A stretch of 37,341 nt of DNA, taken from Massilia glaciei. Lineage in GTDB: Bacteria; Pseudomonadota; Gammaproteobacteria; Burkholderiales; Burkholderiaceae_D. Each line of letters starts with the position of its first letter. The first letter of the stretch is position 1. The stretch is taken from NCBI RefSeq assembly GCF_003011895.2, contig NZ_PXWF02000255.1:1-37341 (forward strand), read 5' to 3'. Positions 1 through 8,254 of the stretch are shown here, piece after piece. The position numbers and the translations under genes were made by a program. The notes under the pieces were generated by a model. It had not been told where the DNA came from. It saw nothing but the letters and a program-made list of their open reading frames with translations, and did no database searches.

Positions 1-1
1 A

Positions 2-1465
2 CCGCCGCCCCAGCCGCCGCCACCGGCGCCGGTGCCGGTGCCGGACGCCGCCCATGTGGCCGCCGCGCGTTTCCTCGAGCAGGCGAGCTTCGGTCCGTCG
101 CCGGCTTCCATCGCCAGCGTCAAGGCGATCGGCCCCGCCGCATGGCTGACCGGGCAGTTTGCGGCCCCGGCCAGCCCGATGCCGGTCGCGGCCAGCCTCC
201 CCGCCATCGCCGGCAACTGGTATATGAACATGGCCACCGGCCAGGACCAGCTGCGCCAGCGCATGATCTTCGCGCTGTCGCAATTGTTCGTCGTTTCATC
301 GAACAAGAATCCGTACCCGAACGAAATCGCGCCCTGGCTGACCACCCTGCAGACCCACGCCTTCGGCAACTTCAGCGAGCTGTTGCGCCAAATGACGCTC
401 AACCCGGCGATGGGAAAATACCTCGACCTCGGCAACAGCATCCTGCCTTCGCCGAACGAGAACTACGCGCGTGAAGTGATGCAGTTGTTCACGGTCGGCC
501 CGGTCATGCTGAACCAGGACGGCAGCGTCCAACTCGATGGCAACGGCGAGCCGATCCCTACCTACGACCAGGAGCGCATCGGCGACTTCTCGCGCGCGCT
601 GTCGGGCTGGACCTACACCGGCGCCAACGCCACCGGCATCAACTGGGAGAATTTCACGGGCCTGTTGCAGCCGCGCGACGCCTACCACGACAAGACGGCC
701 AAGACCTCGCTCGGCGGCCTGACCGTGCCGGCCGGCCAGACCACGGTGCAGGACTTCAACGCCGTCATGGACAACCTGTTCATGCATCCGAACGTGCCGC
801 CCTTCATCGCCACCCGCCTGATCCGCCACTTTGTCACGAGCAACCCGAGCCCGGCCTACATCACCCGCGTGGCCGATGTGTTCGCCAACGGCGGCGGCGG
901 CCGCGGCGACCTCGCCGCGACGCTGCGGGCGGTGCTGTTGGATCCAGAGGCGCGCTCCGACGCCGTCACGGCCACCTCGGGCCGGCTGAAGGACCCGATG
1001 CTGCACACCGTCGGCCTGATGCGCGCGTTGAACGCGACCATCGTCAGCCCGAACAATATGGTCTGGGACTACTCCCTGCTGGGCCAGAAGATCACGGCCA
1101 CGCCGAGCGTGTTCAACTTCTACTCGCCGGTCACCGCGCTGCCGGGTTCGCCGCAATCGTTCGGCCCCGAGTTCCAGATCTACGCGCCGGCGCTGGCCGT
1201 GGCGCGCGCCAACCTGATCTTCAAGCTGATCGGTGGCGCGTACTGGGCCATGGTCAAGATCGACATCGCGCCGTACGTCACCGCCGCCGCCGATCCGGCC
1301 GTGCTGATCGGCATGGTCGACGCGAACCTGCTCGCCGGCCGGATGACGCCGGCGGCCCGGAGCGCCATCGACGGCGCCGTGCGGGCCAGCACCGACAACA
1401 AGCAACGCGCGATCACCGCCCTGTTTCTGGCCGCGATCACGTCCGAATTCGCCGTGAGCAAATAA
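2..1465 (+). CDS. DUF1800 family exported protein, 5' end outside the window
   Basis: The reading frame is open from base 2, so the start codon lies left of the window. The first visible codons encode a run of prolines with Ala/Val, a typical extracytoplasmic linker. A GTG at 32 is in frame but sits inside that linker and is unlikely to be the start. The following 470 or so residues resemble the DUF1800 family: an N-terminal helical part (AARFLEQASFGPS), 'NENYAREVMQLFTVG', 'ALSGWTYTG', 'HPNVPPFIATRLIRHFVTS' and 'TPSVFNFYSP'. DUF1800 genes are often followed by a DUF1501 gene, as here after a 28-base gap. The biochemical role is unknown; both members are predicted to be exported. The family assignment is firm, the function is not. 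Confidence 0.85.
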   Translation, partial: PPPQPPPPAPVPVPDAAHVAAARFLEQASFGPSPASIASVKAIGPAAWLTGQFAAPASPMPVAASLPAIAGNWYMNMATGQDQLRQRMIFALSQLFVVSSNKNPYPNEIAPWLTTLQTHAFGNFSELLRQMTLNPAMGKYLDLGNSILPSPNENYAREVMQLFTVGPVMLNQDGSVQLDGNGEPIPTYDQERIGDFSRALSGWTYTGANATGINWENFTGLLQPRDAYHDKTAKTSLGGLTVPAGQTTVQDFNAVMDNLFMHPNVPPFIATRLIRHFVTSNPSPAYITRVADVFANGGGGRGDLAATLRAVLLDPEARSDAVTATSGRLKDPMLHTVGLMRALNATIVSPNNMVWDYSLLGQKITATPSVFNFYSPVTALPGSPQSFGPEFQIYAPALAVARANLIFKLIGGAYWAMVKIDIAPYVTAAADPAVLIGMVDANLLAGRMTPAARSAIDGAVRASTDNKQRAITALFLAAITSEFAVSK

Positions 1466-1493
1466 GCCGCGCACCCATCCCAGGAGCTTGAAC

Positions 1494-2870
1494 ATGAAGC
1501 CAACATCGAACCCACGCCGCGGCTTTCTGCGCACCGGCGGCCAGGCGGGCGCGCTCGGCGCGCTGTCCTCGCTCGGCCTGCTCTCGGCCGCCCCGGCCCA
1601 TGCCGAAGTATCCGACTACAAGGCGCTGGTCTGCCTGTATATGTTCGGCGGAAACGACGGCAACGATATGATCGTGCCGCTCGACGCGCTGCGCTACCAG
1701 CAAGACACGGCCGCGTGCGCCAGCCACGGCCTGGCCTTGTCGGGCGCCGCCAACACGCTGCTGCTGCCGCGCTCGGCCACCCTGCGGTCGGTCGCCGATC
1801 CCGTCAACCAGGCCTTCGGCTTCCACCACGGCATGCCCGAACTCGACGCGCTGTTTGGCCAGGGCAATGTCGCGGCCGTCCTCAACGTGGGCAGCCTGCG
1901 CCAGCCGCTGACCAAGGCCCAGTATGTCGCCCGCGCCGGGGTTCCGCCGCAACTGTTCTCGCATCCCGACCAGACCTTGCAGAACCAGGCCGGCAGCGCG
2001 GCGGCGACCGGCACCGGCTGGGGCGGCCGCCTGGTCGACCTGCTGGGCACGGGCGGCGGCATGGATTCGGTCTCGGTCGGCAGCGGCGGCCTGTTCGTCG
2101 AGGGCGCGACCTCGCACGGCAACCAGTTGCCCGCGAACGGGCAACTGAACCTGGCGGGCATGTCGTACTGGCCGCAGGCCCAGGCCGATGCGCGCCGCAA
2201 CGCGCTGCGCGCGATCCTTGGCAGCGAGAACCCGAACCTGCTGGCCGCCGCGGCCAACAAGGCGCTGCTGGGCGGCATGGACCTGGTCACCAACCTTGGC
2301 GCGGCCAACGCGGGCGAGCCGCTCAATACCGTGTTCCCGTCGACCGCGCTGGCGACCCAGCTCAAGACGGTCGCCCAGCTGATCAAGCTGCGCGCGTCGC
2401 AAGGCAAGGGGCGCCAGGTCTACTTTGTCTCGCTCGACGGCTTCGACACGCATGGCGGCCAGCAATGGATGCATTGGAACTTGTTGAAGCAAGTGTCGCA
2501 GGCGATGGCCGCGTTCCAACTGGCCTTGTCCGAGATTGGCGCCGCGCAAAACGTGACCACCTTCACGATGTCCGAGTTCGGCCGCACGCTGGTGCCGAAC
2601 TCGGGCGTCACCGACCATGCCTGGGGCAACCACCAGCTGGTCGTGGGCGCGGCCGTCAAGGGCGGCGTGTACGGCAAGTTCCCGGACTTCACACTCGGCG
2701 GTGCGGACGACGCCACCGGGCGCGGCGCGTGGATCCCCCAGTTCTCGAATCAGCAGTACGGCGCGACGCTGGGCAAGTGGTTCGGTGCCGATCCGCAGAT
2801 GCTCGAGAACCAGGTCTTCAACAAGGAATTGAGCCGTTTCGCGCTGCCCGACCTGGATTTTATGAATTGA
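1494..2870 (+). CDS. DUF1501 family protein with Tat signal (sulfatase-like fold family)
   Basis: Predicted protein of 458 residues. The start is ATG 1494: AGGAG at 1482-1486 lies seven bases upstream, whereas an in-frame TTG at 1488 would be almost on top of the ribosome site. The N-terminus has a twin-arginine motif (PRRGFLR, residues 7-13), a hydrophobic stretch and an Ala-x-Ala site near residue 37, so export in folded form is likely. The mature part shows DUF1501 features: 'LVCLYMFGGNDGNDMIVP', 'FHHGMPELDALF', 'DGFDTHGGQ', 'TMSEFGRTLVPN' and 'TDHAWGNHQLVVG'. DUF1501 is related to the alkaline phosphatase/sulfatase superfamily; the His/Asp residues here would fit metal binding, but no substrate can be named. 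It follows the DUF1800 gene in the same direction and its last 11 bases overlap the convergent diguanylate cyclase gene. Confidence 0.87.
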   Translation: MKPTSNPRRGFLRTGGQAGALGALSSLGLLSAAPAHAEVSDYKALVCLYMFGGNDGNDMIVPLDALRYQQDTAACASHGLALSGAANTLLLPRSATLRSVADPVNQAFGFHHGMPELDALFGQGNVAAVLNVGSLRQPLTKAQYVARAGVPPQLFSHPDQTLQNQAGSAAATGTGWGGRLVDLLGTGGGMDSVSVGSGGLFVEGATSHGNQLPANGQLNLAGMSYWPQAQADARRNALRAILGSENPNLLAAAANKALLGGMDLVTNLGAANAGEPLNTVFPSTALATQLKTVAQLIKLRASQGKGRQVYFVSLDGFDTHGGQQWMHWNLLKQVSQAMAAFQLALSEIGAAQNVTTFTMSEFGRTLVPNSGVTDHAWGNHQLVVGAAVKGGVYGKFPDFTLGGADDATGRGAWIPQFSNQQYGATLGKWFGADPQMLENQVFNKELSRFALPDLDFMN

Positions 2871-4668
2871 GCACGTCGGCGGGCAGGCTGGCGTAGAAGG
2901 CGACCATGTTCCGGCCATTTTTCTTGGCCTGGTACATGGCGCTGTCGGCGTGCTTGAGCAAGGTTTCGGCATCGGCGCCGTCGCGCGGGTAGACACTGAC
3001 CCCCACGCTGCAGGTGACGCTGAAGGCTTGCCCGCCCAGTTGGATCGGCTGCGCGAGCTTGCGCTGGATTTTGGCGAGCATTTGCGCGACATAGCCGTAG
3101 TCGTCGTCGGCCAGCGCGATCGCGGGCCGGTCCCCGGGCGCGTTCGTCGCCCCCAGTTTATGCAGCGACAACAAGACGAATTCGTCGCCGCCGAGGCGCC
3201 CCACGGTGTCGCTCTTGCGCACGCACGCGGCCATGCGTTTGGCCACGGTTTTGAGCAGCAGGTCGCCCGCGTCGTGCCCCATGGTGTCGTTGACGTGCTT
3301 GAGGCGGTCGAGATCGATGAACGCGACGGCGATCACGAACTTGCCCCGTTCCCCCATCGCGATCGCCTGGCTCAGCCGGTCCATCAGCAGGCGCCGGTTG
3401 GGCAGGCCGGTGAGGTTGTCGTAGCTGGCCAGCCGCTCGAGCTGTTCCTCGGCGGCGCGCGCCTTGGTGATGTCGGTCATCGTGTACACGAAATGGGTGG
3501 TCTGGCCGGCCTTGTCGCGCACCGGCGCGAGCCGCACGTCGTTCCAGAACGCCACGCCATCCTTGCGCATGCTTTGCAGCACCGCGTGCCCCTCCCTTTG
3601 CTCGGCCAGGGCCTCGCCCAGTTCGCCGTCTTGCTTGCCGTCGCGCGCGCCGAGCATGTCGGCGATGTTGCGCCGCTCGGCCTCCCGCGGCGAAAACCCC
3701 GTGATCCGCTCGAACGCCGGATTGACGTACACGATCGGGTAGGCCGGGCCGGCGCTGCTGGTGATCACGATCGCGTCGTTGCTTGCTTCGATCGCGCGGT
3801 TGCGCAGGCGGATCGCCTCGTCCGCCTGCATGCGCAAGGTGACGTCGCGCGACATGCCGACAATGCCGATCACGCTGCCGTGGACGTTTCGGAACGGCAT
3901 TTTGGTGGTGGAGAACCAGCGCCGTATGCCGGCCATGTTGATGTTCTCCTCGAGCTGGTCGACGAGCGGCACGCCGGAACGGATGATCGCCTGCTCGTCC
4001 TTGAAAAAACCCTCGCCGCACGCGTTCGGGTAGAAATCGAGATCGGATTTGCCGACCAGGTCCTCGGGTGCGGCCACGCCGATGCCGAGCGCGGCGGCCT
4101 TGTTGCCGATCACGAAGCGCCCGGCCGTGTCCTTGATGTAGATATGGTCGGGCATGTTGTCGATGATCGCGCGCAGCAGGTTTTGGTCGCCGGCGAGGTG
4201 GCTTCCCAGTTTGACCCAGGCGTCGATCGCGCCGGTGCCCATGCCGGCCAGTTGCACCGAGCAGCAGGCGGCGACCAGGGCCAGCGTGTTCTCCCCCCCT
4301 TGCGCGATGGCCCGCCCGGCGCCGTTCCAACAGCACAGGTAGCCGGCGCCGCCGTCGAGCGGCAGGCACAGGGTGCCGTCGCCCGGCGCCACGGCGCGGC
4401 CGTCGAGCAGGGCGCGCACGGCCGCGGGCAAGGCGGCGAGCGCGCCGTCCCCGAACGGGGCGAGCCGCCGCGCGGGACCGGCGGCGCCCGGCAGGTCGAG
4501 GGCGGCAAGCCGGTGGCCTTGCTCATCGGCCAGCAATACGCAGGCATGGCCGGCGCCGCCGTGCTCGCGTGCCAGATGCAGCACCGCGTCGAGCAAGGCA
4601 TCGACCGATGCCGCGGCCGACAGACGGCGGAACACATCAACGGCGTGGCCTGATTCGACAAGTGGCAT
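2860..4668 (-). CDS. GAF/PAS/PAS-GGDEF diguanylate cyclase
   Basis: 602-residue soluble protein expected to make cyclic di-GMP from two GTP. The start is ATG at 4668, with GAGGA just upstream; the frame stays open to 5286, but that extension is Arg/Ala/Pro-rich antisense noise. Domains in order: a GAF-like N-terminus (about 10-140), PAS 1 (about 165-285, 'DNMPDHIYIKDTAGRFVIGN'), PAS 2 (about 290-410, 'YVNPAFERITGFSPREAERR'), then GGDEF (about 425-598). The active motif GGDEF is intact at 493-497. RKSD at 484-487, five residues before it, matches the RxxD inhibitory site, so product feedback is likely. There are no membrane segments, so it is cytoplasmic. No EAL domain is present. It lies 98 bases behind the GH13 gene on the same strand and may be co-transcribed with it. 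Confidence 0.92.
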   Translation of the reverse strand: MPLVESGHAVDVFRRLSAAASVDALLDAVLHLAREHGGAGHACVLLADEQGHRLAALDLPGAAGPARRLAPFGDGALAALPAAVRALLDGRAVAPGDGTLCLPLDGGAGYLCCWNGAGRAIAQGGENTLALVAACCSVQLAGMGTGAIDAWVKLGSHLAGDQNLLRAIIDNMPDHIYIKDTAGRFVIGNKAAALGIGVAAPEDLVGKSDLDFYPNACGEGFFKDEQAIIRSGVPLVDQLEENINMAGIRRWFSTTKMPFRNVHGSVIGIVGMSRDVTLRMQADEAIRLRNRAIEASNDAIVITSSAGPAYPIVYVNPAFERITGFSPREAERRNIADMLGARDGKQDGELGEALAEQREGHAVLQSMRKDGVAFWNDVRLAPVRDKAGQTTHFVYTMTDITKARAAEEQLERLASYDNLTGLPNRRLLMDRLSQAIAMGERGKFVIAVAFIDLDRLKHVNDTMGHDAGDLLLKTVAKRMAACVRKSDTVGRLGGDEFVLLSLHKLGATNAPGDRPAIALADDDYGYVAQMLAKIQRKLAQPIQLGGQAFSVTCSVGVSVYPRDGADAETLLKHADSAMYQAKKNGRNMVAFYASLPADVLNS

Positions 4669-4766
4669 TGCTTTCCTCGTGAGCGCATGGAGCTGCGGGA
4701 CAAGGTGAATCGTGCTTGCGATGCAACGCACCACTTTGGGGATTTTCCTTGCTTTACGAGAATGAG

Positions 4767-6455
4767 CTATTTCACGTCGTTTTGCAAGCGCATAACGTGC
4801 GCGCCAAGTTGCTGTTTTGCTTGCGCGGCCTGCGCGAGCAGGCAGACGTGGGCGGCCAGGCCGCGCGCCGGGTCGACGCGTTCGCCGGCCTGGTGCCCCC
4901 GGTCGCTTGTGTAGAGGCATTGCAAACCGTGCGCGCAAGCGGGCAGGCGGGCCGCCCGCGCCGACAGGTTCACGACCACCAGAATGCGCGCGGCGCCACT
5001 GCCGCGCCAGTAGGCGAGAGCGCCGTCGGGCTGTTCGGCGGCGAATTCGAGCTTGCCCTGGCGCAGCGCCGGATGCCGGTTCCGCAGCCCGATCAAGCAC
5101 TGGTAGTGCTTGAGGGTGGGCGCGTCGAAGGCCGACCAGTCGAGCGAGAAAGGCTCGAACAGGCTGCGCCAGTCGCGCCACAGCGGCTCGTTGAATTCCT
5201 GTCCCATCATCAGGTGCGGCACGCCGTCGACGGTGAGCAAGATGGCTGCCGCGGCCAGGTGCAGCGCGGGACCGTAGTGGCGCCATGCGCGGCCTTGTTC
5301 CTTTTCTTCAAGCCAGCGCATGCGCAAGGCGTCGCGCGGGAAGCTGTATGCCGCGTCCTGCCATTGCCGGATGAAATCGGCGGGCGCGGCCCTTCCCCCG
5401 GCGAGTGCGAGGATCAGGTCGCGCGTGCCGCCCTCGTACGTGAGGTCGCAGGCGGCAAGGTGGTGGAATTCGTCATAGGCCTGGGAGATCAGGCCGATGT
5501 CGGGACGGATCTGGCGCAGCGATTCGCGGATCTCGACCAAAAAATCGAGCGGGGTGATGTCGGAGTCGTCGAAGCGGAAACCGTCGATGTCGAATTCGGC
5601 CACCCATTGCCGCATCGCGCCGAGCAGGTGGGCGCGCAGGTCCGGCCGCGAAAAATCGAGGCCGGCGAAGTAGGCGCGGTTGGGCACCGCGTAAAACGGT
5701 GCGCCGCCGGCCCTGCGCGTGAACCAGTCCGGATGCTGGGCGACGAGGATGTTGTCGACGCTGGCGCGGTTGAGCGTCCAGTCGAGCACGAGGCGCATGC
5801 CGCGCGCGTGGATCGCGTCGACCAGCGCGCGTAGCGCGGCGGCGTCGCCGAGCGCCGGGTCGATGGCGCCGAAATCGCGCACGGCGTAGGGATCGCCGAG
5901 CGTGCCGAGCCGTCCGTCGATGCCGACCGGGTGGATCGGCATCATCCAGATCACGCCCACGCCCAGTGCCGCTAGGTGGTCGAGGCGCGCCTGCACGCCC
6001 GCGAAGGTGGCGCCGAAGGCGCGCACCGACAACTGGTAGACCACGCCGTCGGCCAGCCATGCCGGGCTCGGCAGGGCTTTATGGCGCAGGTACAGCGGCC
6101 CGGGATGCTGCGCGTTCGCGTGGCCGGAACGGATGAAGACCTCGCCGTCCCCGTCGACCGTGAAGCTCGAATTGTTCTGGCCGTCCTCGGAGACCCAGGG
6201 ATTGGCCGGGTCGAGAATCCAGTGGCGGCCGTCGACCACGTATTTGTACAGGTGCCTGCCGGTGGCGACGGGCAGCGTGGTTTGCCAGCGCCCCGGCGCG
6301 ATCTGCCGCAGCGGGCGGTCGTCGCCAACCCAGCTGTTGAAGGTGCCGGCCACCGCGACGCTGCGCAGGCCGGGCGCGCCGTCGAAGGTGAAACGGATGC
6401 CGCCCGCGCTCTTGTGCGGGCGCAGGGCGGGCTGGTGTTGTTCTGGCTGGTTCAT
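4767..6455 (-). CDS. GH13 alpha-amylase-fold protein with N-terminal glycan-binding domain; active site looks degenerate
   Basis: 562 residues from ATG 6455. A TTG at 6500 would add 15 residues, but it overlaps a TATACT box, so the ATG is preferred; neither start has a strong ribosome site. Residues about 15-105 resemble the AMPK/CBM48-type E-set ('VAVAGTFNSWVGDDRPL', 'HLYKYVVDG'). The rest is a GH13 barrel: 'WLADGVVYQLSVRAF', 'LAALGVGVIWMMPIHPVG', 'GDPYAVRDFGAIDP'. Region II keeps the nucleophile (GFRFD, Asp296). Region I reads DWTLNR (Arg230 where His is usual). Region III reads LISQAYD, with Gln325 where the acid/base Glu is expected. Region IV reads EEKEQGR (384-386 Glu-Lys-Glu where Asn-His-Asp is usual). 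There is no signal peptide, so it is probably cytosolic. It may bind rather than cleave glucans. Confidence 0.85.
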   Translation of the reverse strand: MNQPEQHQPALRPHKSAGGIRFTFDGAPGLRSVAVAGTFNSWVGDDRPLRQIAPGRWQTTLPVATGRHLYKYVVDGRHWILDPANPWVSEDGQNNSSFTVDGDGEVFIRSGHANAQHPGPLYLRHKALPSPAWLADGVVYQLSVRAFGATFAGVQARLDHLAALGVGVIWMMPIHPVGIDGRLGTLGDPYAVRDFGAIDPALGDAAALRALVDAIHARGMRLVLDWTLNRASVDNILVAQHPDWFTRRAGGAPFYAVPNRAYFAGLDFSRPDLRAHLLGAMRQWVAEFDIDGFRFDDSDITPLDFLVEIRESLRQIRPDIGLISQAYDEFHHLAACDLTYEGGTRDLILALAGGRAAPADFIRQWQDAAYSFPRDALRMRWLEEKEQGRAWRHYGPALHLAAAAILLTVDGVPHLMMGQEFNEPLWRDWRSLFEPFSLDWSAFDAPTLKHYQCLIGLRNRHPALRQGKLEFAAEQPDGALAYWRGSGAARILVVVNLSARAARLPACAHGLQCLYTSDRGHQAGERVDPARGLAAHVCLLAQAAQAKQQLGAHVMRLQNDVK

Positions 6456-6489
6456 CGTCGTCGGGGGCGCTTCCACGGTTCTGCCCGGC

Positions 6490-6495
6490 AGTATA
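6490..6495 (-). promoter_or_regulatory. Candidate -10 box for the GH13 gene
   Basis: On the minus strand this reads TATACT, 35 bases upstream of the chosen ATG at 6455. I could not find a matching -35 at 16-18 bases, so it is suggested only by the -10 match. It argues against the upstream TTG start. Confidence 0.3.
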
Positions 6496-6573
6496 GCCAA
6501 ATCTTGCCAAAGATTGGCTCAAGGCCGGCGCGGAACTTCGCTGTTCAATAAGTTCTCAAACACTGACCGGCGC

Positions 6574-6738
6574 CTGAGAGGCTGAGAGTCTTTCGATCAT
6601 GCCCGCTCAGCACGCCAGAAAGCGCCAGTTCGTCGTTGCAAATGCTCGCCATAGCCCGCTATGGCTGTGCTTTGCGCCTCGATCTGCCGCTTTCTGGCGG
6701 GCTGCTCGGACACGCCCGAAAAACTCTCAGCCTCTGAG
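6574..6738. repeat. 165-bp imperfect palindromic element, copy 1
   Basis: The two halves are inverted copies of each other over about 78 bases per arm, roughly 70% identical by eye. Outer ends are GAGGCTGAGAGT (6578-6589) and ACTCTCAGCCTC (6723-6734), a perfect 12-base match. An inner pair is CGCCAGAAAGCG near 6613-6624 with its complement near 6694-6705. The centre is a near-perfect palindrome at 6648-6665 with arms GCCATAGC/GCTATGGC around CC. It fills most of the divergent gap between the GH13 gene and the DUF4254 operon, ending about 30 bases before the operon's ribosome site. It encodes nothing convincing. A second element of the same length and plan is at 12671-12835. I do not recognise it as a named family. 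Confidence 0.75.
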
Positions 6739-6779
6739 CTTCCAGCCGCACCAGCCCGATCCGACCTGAAAGGAACGAT

Positions 6780-7406
6780 ATGCTCACCGGACTCCATGCG
6801 CGCGCGATCGCGCAGCTGCACGACAGCATGCTGTCTGATTCGGACACGCCATCGGCCCGCGACGACGCGCTCGCCGAGGCGTGGCATTTCATCGAAGCCA
6901 ATCATTTCTTCAACTGCCGCCTGTGGCGCGAAGAAGACAAGGCGCGGCGCACCGATGTCGACGCGTCCGAGATCGTCGCGAGCAAGCGCCTGATCGACCA
7001 GTACAACCAAAAACGCAACGACGCCATCGAGGCGCTCGACGAGGCCCTGCTTGCGGGCCTGTCCACGGTGCGGTGCGTGCCGCACGCGCGCCTCCACAGC
7101 GAAACGGCGGGCGCCATGATCGACCGCCTGTCCATCCTGTCGCTCAAGGTGTTCCACATGCGCGAGCAGACGCGCCGCTTCGACGTCTCGGAGGCCCACC
7201 TCGAAAGCTGCGCCAACAAATTGCAGCGCCTGTCGCATCAGCGCGAAGACCTTGGCAACTGCTTCGACGAATTGCTGGCCGACGCATCCTACGGGCATGT
7301 CTACTACAAGGTGTATCGCCAGTTCAAGATGTACAACGACCCCACGCTCAACCCCTATCTGTATGCGGGGCTGGCGCAGGGCGCGCACGGCAAGGGGGCG
7401 CCATGA
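6780..7406 (+). CDS. DUF4254 family protein
   Basis: 208 residues. ATG 6780 has AAAGGA at 6769-6774, a good ribosome site. The sequence matches the DUF4254 style: an N-terminal helix (RAIAQLHDSML), 'FIEANHFFNCRLWREEDKAR', 'IDQYNQKRNDAIEALDEAL', 'HSETAGAMIDRLSILSLKVFHM' and a C-terminal 'YKVYRQFKMYNDPTLNP'. It is probably all helical and cytoplasmic, with no signal or membrane segment. The biochemical function is unknown; family members are commonly found beside glycosyltransferases, as here. Its TGA overlaps the ATG of the GT2 gene (ATGA), so the two are translationally coupled in a three-gene operon. Confidence 0.82.
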   Translation: MLTGLHARAIAQLHDSMLSDSDTPSARDDALAEAWHFIEANHFFNCRLWREEDKARRTDVDASEIVASKRLIDQYNQKRNDAIEALDEALLAGLSTVRCVPHARLHSETAGAMIDRLSILSLKVFHMREQTRRFDVSEAHLESCANKLQRLSHQREDLGNCFDELLADASYGHVYYKVYRQFKMYNDPTLNPYLYAGLAQGAHGKGAP

Positions 7407-8254
7407 GCGGCATGCGCGGCGCGGCGTGCGCGGTCGACGTGCTGGTTCCCACTTGCAACCGGCCGGGCGCGCTCGCCGTGACGCTGACCGCGCTGGCCGC
7501 GCAAACCCTGCGCACGCTGCGCATCGTCATTTCGGACCAATCCGACGGCGCCGGCGTGTTCGAGCAGCCCGAGGTGCTCGCCGTGCTGCGCTACCTGCGC
7601 GCGACCGGCCGCGAGGTGCACGCCCTGCGCCATCTGCCGCGGCGTGGCATGGCCGAGCAGCGCGCGTTTCTGCTCGCGCAGGCCGGGGCGCCGTATTGCC
7701 TCTTTCTCGACGACGATGTACTGCTCGAACCCGATCTCGCGGCCCGCCTGCTGCGCTCGATACAGGAGCAGCAATGCGGCTTTGTCGGCAGCGCCCTGCA
7801 CGGCCTAAGCTACCTCGACCAGGTCCGACCGCACCAGCAGCACATCGAGTTCTGGGAGGCGGGCGTCGGCCCCGAGACGGTCGCGCCGGGCGCGCCGGCG
7901 TGGGAGCGGCATCATTTACACAGCGCGGCCAACCTGTTCCATGTGCAGTCGCGGCTCGGGCTCGACGCGGAGCGAACGCGGCATTACCGGGTGGCCTGGA
8001 TCGGCGGCTGCGTGCTGTTCGACACGGTCAAGTTGCGCGAGGCGGGCGGCTTCGATTTTTGGCCGGCGCTGCCGGTGGCGCATTGCGGCGAGGACGTGCT
8101 CGCGCAACTGCGGGTCATGGCGCGCTTTGGCGGTTGCGGCATCATCCCCTCGGGCGCTTACCATATGGAGTTGCCCACCACGATCAGCGAGCGCGAGGCC
8201 GATGCGCCAAGGCTGTTGTGGGGAGCGGTGGCCGATCGATCGCCGGCGCCATGA
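7403..8254 (+). CDS. Family 2 glycosyltransferase
   Basis: 283 residues from ATG 7403, which overlaps the preceding stop; GGGGG lies just upstream. It is a GT-A fold transferase: the N-terminal 'VDVLVPTCNRPGALAVTL' strand-loop-helix, then 'RGMAEQRAFLLAQAGAPYC' and the metal-binding 'LFLDDDVLLEP' (Asp-rich DxD motif, around residues 106-109). Later 'RVAWIGGCVLFDTVKLREAGGFDFW' and 'HCGEDVLAQLRVM' match the GT2 acceptor region with a Glu-Asp pair. There is no membrane segment. It would transfer a sugar from a nucleotide donor onto a cell-surface glycan precursor at the inner face of the membrane; donor and acceptor cannot be read from sequence. It is coupled by ATGA overlaps to the genes on both sides. 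Confidence 0.88.
   Translation: MSGMRGAACAVDVLVPTCNRPGALAVTLTALAAQTLRTLRIVISDQSDGAGVFEQPEVLAVLRYLRATGREVHALRHLPRRGMAEQRAFLLAQAGAPYCLFLDDDVLLEPDLAARLLRSIQEQQCGFVGSALHGLSYLDQVRPHQQHIEFWEAGVGPETVAPGAPAWERHHLHSAANLFHVQSRLGLDAERTRHYRVAWIGGCVLFDTVKLREAGGFDFWPALPVAHCGEDVLAQLRVMARFGGCGIIPSGAYHMELPTTISEREADAPRLLWGAVADRSPAP

Noticed and set aside
2950-4653. Plus-strand open frame opposite the GGDEF gene
   Set aside because: Composition is antisense noise; the minus strand has intact PAS and GGDEF motifs.
4669-5286. N-terminal extension of the GGDEF gene up to 5286
   Set aside because: It would overlap the GH13 gene and is Arg/Pro/Ala-rich; a good ribosome site precedes the ATG at 4668.
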